In this document: positions 23,135-34,150 of the stretch, piece after piece | Layout of the letters: each line of letters begins with the position of its first letter | Numbering within the stretch: the first letter of the stretch is position 1 | Source of the DNA: Cephalopachus bancanus | Lineage: Eukaryota > Chordata > Mammalia > Primates > Tarsiidae | Assembly (NCBI GenBank): GCA_027257055.1 | Contig: JAPVLO010000097.1 | Span: 3,782,001 to 3,846,000 of the forward strand | Direction: 5' to 3' | DNA length: 64,000 bases | Notes under the pieces: model-generated | Told to the model about the DNA's origin: nothing | What the model saw: only the letters and a program-made list of their open reading frames with translations | Database searches by the model: none | Program-made: the position numbers and the translations under genes

Positions 23135-24475
23135 TAACAGTTGGATTATGATGTGTATTGGTATGAATTTCTTTATATTTATCTTATTTGTAGCCTTTTA
23201 AAGTTCCTGAATTTGGCTATTTCCTTCTCCATTTTTGAAGTTTCATCACTATTTCTTTGAATATACTTGTTGTTTCTTTCTCTCTCTTTTCTCCTTCTAT
23301 GAACTCCATGATACATATGTTGGTCCATTTGATGGTGTCTTGTAAGTTCTTGAAGCTTTCTTCACTCTTCTCTTTTTGTTTTCTTTTTCTTTTTACTGTA
23401 TAATTACATATAATTTGACTTTGAGTTTACTAATTCTTTCTTCTGCTTGGCTTATTCTGCTTTTGAACTTATTATTAAGTTTTCAATTCAGTTATTATGG
23501 TCTTCAGCTCAAGAATTCTGTTTTGTTCTATTTAAATTTTTCTATTCCTTTGTTCATATGTTGTTTCTTTGTTCTCACTTTGGTCATACAAACTCACTAA
23601 GCATTTTTATAATAGCTATATTGCCATTTCATTAGGGTCAGTTTCTGAAGTTTGATCTTTTTTCTTTGATTCAATCATGTTCTCCTGTTTCTTTTCCTTG
23701 ACTTTTGTGCTGATATTTACGCATTAGAAAAATATGCCACCTCTTGCAGTCTTCGTGGATTGGCTTTATACAAAAGAAGACCTTCACCAATCAATTCAGC
23801 CAGAGCTTCTGTATACCTCCCAAATTTTGTGCTAGTTATAGTCACTGGTTTTTTTCTTAGTGTTCTCCAAATATTTAGAGTATGGCTTGTCCCATCAGTG
23901 CTTGAAGACTAGTGAGATAAGTTCACGTCTACAAGCAGCATCTGGAAAATAATGGAATGTTTGATACCATGTCCATTTTTTTTCCTCTTCAGGGAAGTTA
24001 GGAGCTGTTTCTCTTGAGCCAGAAGGGGAGCTATAATGAGTAGCACGTTGTAGTTTAAGCTGCTATTTTTGTTCTCTGTAGCTCCTGGGTATCTCATGCG
24101 TGCTGCATCCCATTAGAAGCCCAAGACAGGTGAGATAGGAGCTGGTCTCTCAGGCAACCAAAGAAAATTTGGGACACTGTGTGTATTGTCCAACTCTTTG
24201 ACTCCTCAGAGAGAGAAGCTGGGAGGTTGGGGCTTCCTCCTTATTTTATGGCACTACCATAAAATAAGGAGGAAGTGAGGATTATGGTGACAGTGTATTT
24301 CCAATTTTACTATTGAATTTGACATGGTTGGTTTTGTATTAAACTGGGTGCATAGACTCAGCTAGTTTCTAGATTTTGCACAAAAATAAATGATCTGTCT
24401 GTTGTTATTGGAATATGTGTCCGTGTGAGGAAAGTGAGACTAGGCCCTTCTACTTCACCATCTTGTTTTAAGGCG
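23135..24475 (-). mobile_element. old L1M, ORF1 and 5'UTR segment
   Basis: Antisense ORF1-type blocks such as 'ttcttctgcttggcttattc' and 'ggtcttcagctcaagaattctg', then 5'UTR-like sequence ending at 'cttcaccatcttg' (24456-24468), the reverse of the usual CAAGATGG L1 start. It contains a perfect 19-bp palindrome at 24233-24275. Confidence 0.65.
24233..24275. repeat. perfect 19-bp inverted repeat, 5-bp loop
   Basis: CTTCCTCCTTATTTTATGG at 24233-24251 is followed by CACTA and then its exact reverse complement at 24257-24275. Confidence 0.95.
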
Positions 24476-24517
24476 ATATCTTGGGATTTACTATTTTTAT
24501 TAATATTATTATCATTA

Positions 24518-24828
24518 GCTGGGCTCAGTGGCTCAGCCTGTAATCCCACGCCTTTGGGAGGCTGAGGTGAGTGGATTGCCTGAGCCCACGGGTTCGAGAC
24601 CTGCCTGGGCAGCGAGACCTCATCTCTACAATAAATAAAAAGAAATCAGCTGGATGTGGTAGCGCATGCCTGTAATTCCGGCTACTCGGAAGGCTGAGAC
24701 GGAAGGATCGCCGGAGCCCAGCAGGCGAGGCTGCGGTAGCCGGGAGCAGCCACTGCACTCCAGTCTGGGCGACAGAGTGAGACTCCGACTCAAAAAACAA
24801 ACAAACAAACAAAAAAGACAAAAAATAA
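24518..24828 (+). mobile_element. Alu SINE
   Basis: Full dimer with an (AAAC)n-type tail. Exact 16-bp target duplication AATATTATTATCATTA at 24502-24517 and 24829-24844. A box reads TGGCTCAGCCTG. Confidence 0.97.
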
Positions 24829-24844
24829 AATATTATTATCATTA

Positions 24845-25559
24845 TTATTATTATTTAATTGTTATTCCTTTCCTCCTTGTTCTAATTTTTTTTTTAATTT
24901 TATCTTCCAATTCAATGATTTTTTTGTGGTGTGAATTTGAGACCATTAATATTTTACTTAGAAGATTGCATTGTCATTTGAAAGCACTCTTTTCTGATAA
25001 GACATTGTTTGTGTTACACAATTGTTTTGTTTTCATATATGTGACATGCTATAATGGTCAGTGGTGAGTCAGAACACTTACCATTTCCCAGTGGTAATGA
25101 AGTCACATATCCAGTGGTGTCAATTGAGGAAATGTACAGAACAATAATAAGGCAAACCTCAGTCACTACTGAGAAGTGCTCCAATGGGAAGCAGGAATTT
25201 CATCCCTTATCAGCACTCGTAGGGATGACCTCCCCATCTCAGGTGTTAATAAAAACTAACTGGAATCTGAATTTCTATTCCATTTTGGATGTAATGAGAC
25301 AGCATTCCCCCTTCCTCCACAAAGGCAAATCAGAGAGCCAAGTAAAATAAAGACTAAGTAAGGCAAATCAGAGAGCCAAGTAAAATAAAGACTTAAGTAA
25401 GACTAATTATATAATAACCTACATATCCAATTTTTTTTTTACATTTTGAGTTAATTTTTGTGTATGGTATAAATCTAGAAAATTACTTGTCATGCCAAGA
25501 GCCAAATGGATCTCAAAGGAGGATCTCAAACAATGACCAATATTTTTAAAAATGGCATA
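24845..25559. other. unassigned sequence with a recent 38-bp tandem duplication
   Basis: No recognised element. The segment AGGCAAATCAGAGAGCCAAG plus its downstream bases is duplicated in tandem at 25323-25360 and 25361-25399 with one base difference. Confidence 0.5.
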
Positions 25560-26365
25560 TCACTATAGTCTCTTCAAACAGCAAAAGGCAAATAAGGCTA
25601 CAAACTATTCTACATATATAAATTGGACAACTTGTTGAAATAGGTCAATTATTTGAAAGTGCAAGCAGCTTAGCTCACCTGATATGAAATAGATAATTTG
25701 GATACACCTTCAACTATTAAAGAAAGTGTATTCACATTTTAAAACCTCTAGAAAAAAAAATCTCCAGGCCCAGATAGTTTACTGGAGAACACTACCAAGT
25801 ACTTAAAAAAATAAAACAGAATACTTTTCCTCTTAGAATAAAAATACAAGCATGTCCATTGCCATTAATCTTATTTAACATAACACTGAAAACTTTTGCA
25901 ATAAGGCAAGAAAATATTTGTGAATCAGGAAAAAGAGTCCCTATTTGCAGATGACCAGATTGTCTATGTAAAATTTCTAAGAAATCTGTGGGGAAAAAAT
26001 AGAACTAATAACTGAGCTTAGCAATGTTGTGAGATGTAAGATCAACATACAAAAATCAGTTATGTATCTATATACTAGCAAGGAACTTGGAAATATCAAA
26101 AGTAATAGTACAATGCCATTTATAGTCTTTCAAAATTTATACTTTATACTATTCTACTTTATATTTTTTAAATAGGATTTATATGCTAAAACTAGAAAAC
26201 ATCAATGAAATAAATCAAAGTAGACATAAATAAAAAGATAAACCACTTTTATGACTGGAAATTCAACATAGTAAAAATATCCATTCTCCACAGGTATACA
26301 TTTTCCACAACATTTTTGTCCAAATTCTAGCAAGCTGTTTATATAAACAAGATTATTCTAAAATG
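25560..26365 (+). mobile_element. old L1M, ORF2 segment (left of Tigger)
   Basis: Sense L1M ORF2 remnants: 'ctccaggcccagatagttt', 'agatgaccagattgtctatg', 'atcaacatacaaaaatcagt'. No frame remains open. Interrupted by a DNA transposon at 26366. Confidence 0.8.
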
Positions 26366-26367
26366 TA

Positions 26368-26803
26368 CAGCTGTCCTTTGAATAGTATGGGCATTAGTGG
26401 TACCAACCCCCATGCAGTCAAAAATTTGTATATAACTTTTGACTTTTCAAAAACTTCACTAGTAGTCTACTGTTGACAAGCCTTTTCTAGAACATCAACA
26501 GTCTATTAACAGATAGTTTTTATGCTATATGTATTTTATACTGTGTTTTTAAAATAAAGTAACCTAGAAAAAAGAAAATGTTATCATGGAAATTATAAGG
26601 AAGAAAATATATTTACTGTTCATTAAATATAAATGAATTATCACAAAGACAGTCAGCCTTGTCATCTTCACGTTAAGTAGACTAAGAAGGAGGAGGAAGA
26701 AAAGGAGTTGGTTTTGCTATCTCAAGGGTGGTAGAAGTGGAAGATGTGAAGGAAGTAGAAGCAGAGGCAAGAAAAAGAGGGATACACACACACACCACAC
26801 ACA

Positions 26804-26834
<31 letters not shown>

Positions 26835-26905
26835 CACATAAATAGAGAGAGAGAGATACCGACTGACCTGCATGGTTCAAACCTGCATTTTTCAAGGGTC
26901 AACTG
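26368..26905. mobile_element. Tigger/pogo-type non-autonomous DNA transposon
   Basis: The ends are inverted: CAGCTGTCCTTTGAATAGTA at the left and CATTTTTCAAGGGTCAACTG at the right, both matching the CAGTTGACCCTTGAAC terminus of the Tigger2/MER2/MER44 group. A TA target duplication lies at 26366-26367 and 26906-26907. The interior (for example 'agtaacctagaaaaaagaaaatg' and a GGAGGAGGAAG tract) is typical of that group; no transposase is encoded. It carries an expanded CA repeat. Confidence 0.85.
26782..26857. repeat. (AC)n and (AG)n microsatellites in Tigger
   Basis: Interrupted AC repeats (26782-26837) followed by AAAT and a short GAGA tract. They create Cys/Val-rich chance frames on the minus strand. 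Confidence 0.93.
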
Positions 26906-26907
26906 TA

Positions 26908-28375
26908 GATGGAAAGGCAAAATAACTTAGTCAAGCAATTTGAAGCAAATAATAAAGGGAGGAATCTAACCAGTTCCATCTCATAGCTGCAATACCCAAG
27001 ACTTTATTTTTTAGTGGGAGATAGACACATATAGTAATGGAACAGAAGAGATAACCCAGAAATAAGACTAATAGCAATATGCCCAATTGATTTTTGACAC
27101 AAGTGCAAAATCAGTTCAATGAAGGAACTCCATCAAATGATGCTGAAACGTTTGGACTTCTTTAGACCAAAAAAAAAAAAAAAAAGAACAATAAGACTGG
27201 ATGTAAACTTCAAACTTCATACAAAATTAACTCAGAATGAATCATAGACTTAAATGTAGAGAAAACTAGGGGAAACTTGCTGAGATCTAAGATTAGGCTG
27301 AGTTAGACTTTACACCAAAAGCGTGATCCATAAAATAAAAAAATTGATAAGCCAGACTTTATCAAAATTAAAATCTTTTTACTCCGCAAAGGACCTTGTA
27401 AAGAGAATGAAAAGACAAGCTCCAGAGAAGGAAAAAATATGTTCATACCACATATCCAGCACAGGTCTGGTGTTTAAAATACATAGATAACTTTCAAAAC
27501 TCAATAGTAACAACAACAAAAATAAGAATAAAGCAATCCAATTACAAAAATGGAAAAAAGATATGAAGAACTATTTCACAAAATAACCTATACTAATTGA
27601 AAATTAGCACATAAAAAGATGTTTAATGTCATTAGCTATTGGAGAATGCAAATTAAAGCCACAGATGAGACACCTATCAAAATGACAAAAATAAACATTA
27701 GTGACAATACCAAATGTTGGTGAGGCAGAGAAACTGTATCACTCATATGTTTCTAGTGTGACTGTAAAATAATATAGTGACTCTGAAAGCAGTTTGATAG
27801 TTACTTAAGAGTTAAGCATGCAATTATCATATGACCCAGCAATTGCACTGCTGGGCATCTATCCCAGAAAAATAAAAACTTATGTTTATGCAACAGCCTG
27901 GATAAATCTCCAGAGAATTATGCTTAGTAAAAAAAATATATTCTACAGTGTGGAATACCTTTTAGAATCATATATATAGATATCTTTTATATTTATATAT
28001 TTAACACATGATTTCTAAAAGATATTTATATATATGATTCTAAAAAGTATTCCACACTGTAGAATTCCATTTATATGACATTTTTGAAATGAGAAATTTA
28101 TAAAGATGGACAACAAATAGTTGTTGCCAGTGGTTAAGGTGAAGGGATATTTTGGTTTATAAAGGCAATAGGAAGGAGCATTGCGGTAATGAAAATGTAC
28201 TGTAGGTTAACTGCATCTATGTCAATATTCCAGTTGTGATATTGTTCCAAAGCTTTGCAGGTTATTACCATTGCAGGTAACTGGGTAAAGGATATATGGC
28301 ATCTTTCTGTAATATTTCTTATAGCTGGATGCAAATCTACGATTACCTCAAAATAAGAAGTTTATTTAACAAGAT
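26908..28375 (+). mobile_element. old L1M, ORF2 end and 3'UTR (right of Tigger)
   Basis: Continues the L1M: 'taatggaacagaagagataac', 'catatgacccagcaattgca', 'ttccatttatatgacattt', and the 3' end 'attacctcaaaataagaag'. It contains an inverted duplication at 27940-28065. Not coding. Confidence 0.85.
27940..28065. repeat. inverted duplication, 50-bp arms, 26-bp spacer
   Basis: 27940-27989 is the reverse complement of 28016-28065 with 2 mismatches (both transitions). The right arm runs on into the normal L1M sequence (TTCCATTTATATGACA), so the left arm is the added inverted copy. Confidence 0.93.
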
Positions 28376-29892
28376 TCTTTAACATTTAAAGAATTTGAAT
28401 TATAAATGAAAATGCTGTGATTTCCATAAAATACTCAGTGATAGATAAAAACTGTTTATAAGTCAAGATTAATAAAATAAAATTTTGTAGGTTTTCTTAA
28501 AAATCTTAATCTAATGAGTATTATTAGAAGCAGTTTAGTTTACTCTGTAATAAGCTAAATGTATATTATAGCTTGTGGCAATACACTTTGTGAATTTGGC
28601 TACAATTAGAAATTCTTTACAGCAGTCTTTTAATGATCACTGTCCATGAAAATGTGTAGCTGATTATGTGTTATTTATACTTTGTTAGAGAAGAAATAAT
28701 TTCAGGTGCAGTAATCTTTACTATCCCTCCTAACTTTGGATCTGAACTTTCAGAAGAGTTACCAAAAATAAAGTGACAGAACCCAAAGTAGCCACTTGAT
28801 GTTTGGCAAAGGAATAAGATCAGGTTGAAAGTATGAGGATATATGGTTCTTCTCTTCCTCCTATGGGGCTAAAAACATTTTTTATTTTCTAGTTTATTGT
28901 AAAAAGTCTAGATACAAGTTCTTTTTCATTTACTAATGTTGTCCATTACAGATAGACAACATGATTTTTTTTTTGTTTAGCATTGTAGTGTGAAAAAAGA
29001 ATGGTGCCGTTTCACAGAGCTTATAAATTAATTATTGCTACTATCTAGTTATAATTAATTTGTAGTTATAGCTAATAAAAATGATAGCATTTGTATAGTT
29101 TTCAAAAACACATTACCAACAACTTATTGACTAAAAATGGCTAGAGTTCCTTGTATATACATGATTAAAACAAATAGTAATCCAGTAATAGAAAGACATG
29201 GGAGACAGCCAGTTTTATAATTATGCCCAAAAAAGAAATTATGCAAAAACATTAATAAGACAAAAAAATTTGGTGGGGAATACCAAGTGGAAGAAATGAA
29301 GGAATAATTTTCTCAATTGTTACAAAGACACAAAATATTTAATTGATTTTTTTGTTTGTTTCAAAGCATTTTTCACAAAGCAAAAATAAAATTGCTATTT
29401 TGACAAAAAGCATTTCTCTAATAGAATATTATAGATGTCTGCACAAGGCAAAGCAAGTGAACATACTTTCCCTATAACCATAATTTATTTTGTCATCATA
29501 AAAAAATTTGTCTTTGACAAAAAATGATTATGGTAGTAATAAATTAAATGTGTATTTAAAGACAGCTGTTTTATATATAAAAGTATTATAATTATTTTCT
29601 GGTCAAGTATATTGAACAGAAACCATGAAGCATATTAAACATTAAAAACAGAAAATAAAGTAGTATTTGCATACTCATTTGGTAACAAATATTCTGATTA
29701 TAAAGATTTAAATCCTTATAAATGATTACATTATCAGTTGTAAATTGTTAATCATGTTTTTTTTCCCAGTGTCCAGTTTCCGTGAACTCTATTCTAAAAT
29801 TTTATCTTGAAGTGCTATTTTATGTCATTCTAGTACAATCAATCAACAAGAAAATTCAGAGCAATATGTCGACTTTACAAAAAATAAAAAAA
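28376..29892. other. unassigned AT-rich sequence
   Basis: 1.5 kb with no recognised repeat, RNA gene or meaningful open frame. Confidence 0.4.
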
Positions 29893-30040
29893 ATTAGCCA
29901 AGTGTGGTGGCATGCACCTGTAGTCCAGGCTACTCAGAAGATTAAGGCAGAAGGATCACCTGAGTCCAGGAGGCTGAGGCTGCAGTGAGCCACGATTGTG
30001 CCACTGCATTTCAGCTTGGATAAGAGTGAGACTGTCACTC
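29893..30040 (+). mobile_element. free Alu right arm (FRAM-like monomer)
   Basis: Only the right Alu arm is present (ATTAGCCAAGTGTGGTGG to GAGTGAGACTGTCACTC), followed by an A-rich tail to about 30068. It has the older GCAGTGAGCCACGATTGTGCC form rather than the lineage hairpin, consistent with a fossil monomer or an old truncated Alu. Confidence 0.8.
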
Positions 30041-30068
30041 AAAAGAAAACAAAACAATAAAAATAAAA

Positions 30069-32751
30069 AATCAGATGTTTTTCATAAAGATGCTTCTTTT
30101 TTATTTTCCTATAACATTTCATTCTGTTTATTAGTCAAAATAATTCAAATATTATAAAACTATTTTAAATTGCCCCTATTTTCAAATGATATCTTTTTTG
30201 GAATTTTTTTAACTTTTGGTTTTTAAATGTCAACAATTCACTTTCAGTGCTCAAGCTTTGCATATGTATTTTTAAAATATCACTATCTTTTGCTGAGCAA
30301 TTTCTAAATACATGTACAGAAACTAATTTATTTGCTCTATGAAAATGTTCTCAAAATAGTTATAAATACATAAAAGAGCTTAATACTTGATCAGAAAAAG
30401 ATAATCTCTTTCAGATTATCCAGGCATTTAGAAAAACTAAATACCCCTATTTTTGGAATATTTATAGAATAAAAATTTGTTTTATTTTTCTCTCTACTTT
30501 GACCTTTCATTGCCTCAACAAACATACTATTTTGTATGCCTCTAGTTCTGTCCCTGTCTTTTATTTGGACAACACCCATTGTCACAGAAATCTCCTTCAT
30601 CATCTTTAAACCCAGTCCAAAAGAACATCAATTGTCATTTTTCTTTCAAGCTACAAGAAAAGTAAAGGAAATTAGACTAGACTATCAACAGGGGAGCACA
30701 TCATTTTCAGCTGGTTCATACCAATCTCTGCCAAATCTTTCACCCAGCTTTAATACATACACAGAACCTAGTTTAACAGAATGAATGATACAGACAAGGG
30801 GGTCTAATGTCATTTGTGGCATACAACCTTTTATTCACTGTCCAGAAGACAAAGCCCCAACTGGAATTTTAAAAATAGGATATTACATTGCTGTTTAAAA
30901 TACTGAACAATAATAATTTTCATACCGAAGATATGTCTACAACAACTGAAAATCATTCTTTCTATGAAAAAACACTTAAAGGAAGAAACAAACAAACATG
31001 CACATACAGGGAGAAAATAAGCCTGATTTCATCCTCTCAAGTGAAAGCAAGTTCCAAATCCTACACAAAGAAAGTATATCGTGAGGTAAGTCTAACTGCT
31101 AGCAAAAACAATTTAATCAACCATTCTTTCTAATGTGTATGTGACTTTTGAGAAACAGAGTACTTTTTGAACAAAGATTAAATTGCTTCCACTATGAGTG
31201 GTACCAGCTAGTCATTTCTTGATGTGTCGTAGAGGACAGAGGGGGACTTGAGACCAACAAAAAAGAAACAAGGAAAAAATAAAAAGAGAAACATTAATGA
31301 CCAAACAGTTAGTTGTTTGCTGCAGTGACTTTTTAAAAATCCTCTTCTACATCTAAGCAATAGGATGACTCCTAATATGTGCCACAAAATGCTGTAGAAA
31401 ATTGTTTACCTTGAAACAAAAAGACCATTCATTTCAAAGCAAAAATGCAGTACACAGCATTCTACAGCAAACTCAAATAACCATGTAAGCATTAAAGAAT
31501 TCCTTTGCACAATATGAGAAAAAAATATATTAGCTAGAGAGTTCTACTTTTGGCCTACTAAGTCTAAGCATGTATTAAAAGGCAAGAGAACTCTGAGGAA
31601 AGAAAAATTAAAAAGCAGAGACCAGCAATATTTTACAAGAGCTAAATTCTTTAATCCAGTTCCTGTAAGATCCCATTTAGATTTCCACATGAGACATAAA
31701 CAGCCATGGAAATAGTTTTCAAAAATCATTAGGTCTACAAAATTTAGGTACAGCTTGCAAAATTTGCATTGACCAAGTTCACATGTAACAATTCACATTT
31801 ACCTCTTTTTTCCCACCTAACCAATTCTAACTCCTATAGTTTCTCTCATAGAGAAAGAACATTCACGTATAGTTTACATGCCAATACACAATAAATTAAG
31901 CATGCTGTACTAGTTCAGTGCACACAAAATATTAACAAACCATGGCATGTATAAGCACAAATATGTATATACAAATGTGTACATGTATACATATACTAAT
32001 ACTATCAGAATTTGTATTCCAATACAACATGAAACATTACAGACACATAAAAACGTGCATAGATATGTTTATATGTATTTTTTATGGATATATATTCAGT
32101 TTGTATGCGTGTACACTATATATGAATGTGTATGTGTGTGATATATATATGGAGAGAGACAGAGACAGAGACAGAAAGAGGAGCCTATGACCAATGAAAA
32201 AGACAAATAAGTTTACTTTTCCAGGTTAATACATCCATCATGATTCTATATAGACACTGAGCATGTCATCATGACAACATAAATATGTACATTTTTAAGT
32301 AGTGATTTGCAGCTAGAGATGTTTATTCTTTTGCACTCTGATTGGTTATATATTGTAAAGAAAGGTTTGTGTTATTTACAGATGATTTTTTCCAGTACTA
32401 GAAAATGAAAGACAGTAAGACAAATGAATAATAAAAATAATAAAACAGCATTTTAAAGTAGCCTTAACTAATTTTTCTAAATCAATTTTCCCTCTCTCAC
32501 TCCACTGTAAAAATACATGGCATGTCTCCATGGAAAAAAGTAAGCTTTACTCACATAGTTATCTGCTACCTTAAGAGGTTCTAAGGTAAATTTTATTTAT
32601 GCTAAAATTTGTTTATAATTTAAAAAGTGGAAAGGCAATAAAGTAAAAAAAAATCTCAAAAAAATTTCATTGCAATAAAAAGGAGCTTACTACTAATGAA
32701 TAATGTAAAGCATACATTCTTCAGATTATTTAGGTATATTTAGTATATTGC
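30069..32751. other. unassigned, repeat-poor sequence
   Basis: 2.7 kb with no recognised transposon except low-complexity TATG/GAGACA tracts at about 31960-32180. Open frames (30536-30784 plus, 30888-31133 plus, 31544-31729 minus) are short and have no recognised domain. It could be unconstrained unique DNA, an untranslated exon or a regulatory region; the sequence alone does not decide. Confidence 0.4.
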
Positions 32752-32763
32752 AATAATAATTTT

Positions 32764-33037
32764 GGCCAGCTGCTGTGCCTCAAGTCTGTAATCCCAGCAC
32801 TTTGGGAGAGCAAGGCAAGAGGATTGCCTGAGCCTATGGGTTCGAGACCAGCCTGGGCAACATGAGGAGATCTTGTCTCTACAATAAATAAAAAAAAAAT
32901 CAGCTGGTAATGCGTACCTGTAGTTTGGGCAACTTGGAAGGCTGAGATGAAAGGATCTCCAGGGCCCAGCAGATTGACATTGGGGTGGCCGTGAGCGTGC
33001 TACTGCACTGCAACCTGGGTGACAAAGTGAAACTCCA

Positions 33038-33061
<24 letters not shown>
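32764..33061 (+). mobile_element. Alu SINE, older copy, with (AAT)n tail
   Basis: Diverged dimer with target duplication AATAATAATTTT at 32752-32763 and 33062-33073. The A tail has become an AAT microsatellite (about 33038-33070). The left arm reads 'gtgcctcaagtctgtaat', less close to the lineage consensus. Confidence 0.93.
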
Positions 33062-33070
<9 letters not shown>

Positions 33071-33244
33071 TTTGAGAGGCAGATATTGAGATTACTATTA
33101 ACCAAATGGGCATTGTTGGATTGAGAGAGGAAGATAAAATTTTATTTAAAATATTTACTGAGGATATTTCAAAAATCACTATTAACACATAAAGGAATTA
33201 CGTTTCACCGGGAATAACATCTAGCTTTTAAGAACTTACTTTGG

Positions 33245-33350
33245 GCTGCCTAATATTGTAAGTACCTTAATACATTAACTCACTTTATTTTCAAAACAGC
33301 CATATGCAATGGAATTAATATCTAAGCCTATTCAAAATAAGAAAATTATG
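33245..33350 (+). repeat. possible MIR SINE fragment
   Basis: 'gtaccttaatacattaactc' followed by 'ttcaaaacagccatatgcaa' and 'ggaattaatatctaagcct' resembles the MIR core order. Weak. Confidence 0.4.
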
Positions 33351-33664
33351 TTACATGAATATATATGTATATTATATACACATAATGTATATATGTATAG
33401 TATACATACATTTCTCACCTTTATTAGGTAAGTGATTTGCTATTATATACAATATTTTCCTTCATTATAATGCTTAATTATTTGTACTTAACATGAAATA
33501 CACACAAACAAATATGTATACACATCTACATATAACAAATTCAAATTTTTTTCTGGGTTAAAAATTGATCGTTCTTACTAAGGTAATAAAATGATTTTTT
33601 AGTATTTGATCGTAAAAATGCTAATGAATATGCTAAGTCAGTGATATGTGTCTTATAACTCTCC
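33350..33664. other. unassigned, AT-rich with TATA/TACA low complexity
   Basis: Alternating TA/TG/CA tracts around 33358-33412; nothing else recognised. Confidence 0.5.
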
Positions 33665-33725
33665 ATCACATTCTGAAGTCTGTCTCTGTAGTCACTGTGG
33701 ATGTAGAGTGTACAATTTGATAAGT

Positions 33726-33727
<2 letters not shown>

Positions 33728-33769
<42 letters not shown>
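33728..33769. repeat. (CA)n microsatellite
   Basis: Uninterrupted CA dinucleotides. Confidence 0.95.
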
Positions 33770-33771
<2 letters not shown>

Positions 33772-34050
33772 AACGATCACTATGGCCAAGATAATAAATA
33801 TATCCATCACTCCAAAGTTTCCTCATATCCATCACTCCCCAAATTTCCTCATGTTCTTTATAGTTTCCCCGCCCATTCCTTCTTAGTCACTTATGCACAG
33901 TAATCTACTTTCTGTCACAATTGTATAGGTATTTTTAATTTTTGATGTTCTAATAGGCATGTACTTATACCTTATTGTGGTTTTAAATTATGTTTTCCAA
34001 ATGGCAAATGATGTGTATTGCTTCAAATGCTTTTATGCTATTTGTGTACC

Positions 34051-34150
34051 TGTAAAGTGGGAGTTATAAACACTTTTTCGGGCAACCCCTTTGGGCCCCC
34101 TCCCGTTGTGGGAGCTTTTCTGTCCTCCCAATAAATCCTGCTTATTAACA
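34051..34150 (+). repeat. short LTR-like core (TG...CA, TATAAA, AATAAA)
   Basis: A GC-rich 100-bp island in AT-rich L1M. It begins TGTAAAG and ends TTAACA, with TATAAA at 34065-34070, a CTCCC-GTTGT-GGGAG stem-loop (about 34100-34114) and AATAAA at 34130-34135. This is the order of the core promoter, R stem-loop and poly(A) signal in gammaretrovirus-type LTRs. No target duplication is seen, so it is probably a truncated LTR piece. Confidence 0.45.

Noticed and set aside
26682..26920. Cys/Val-rich open frames
   Set aside because: Translations of CA repeats in the Tigger element.
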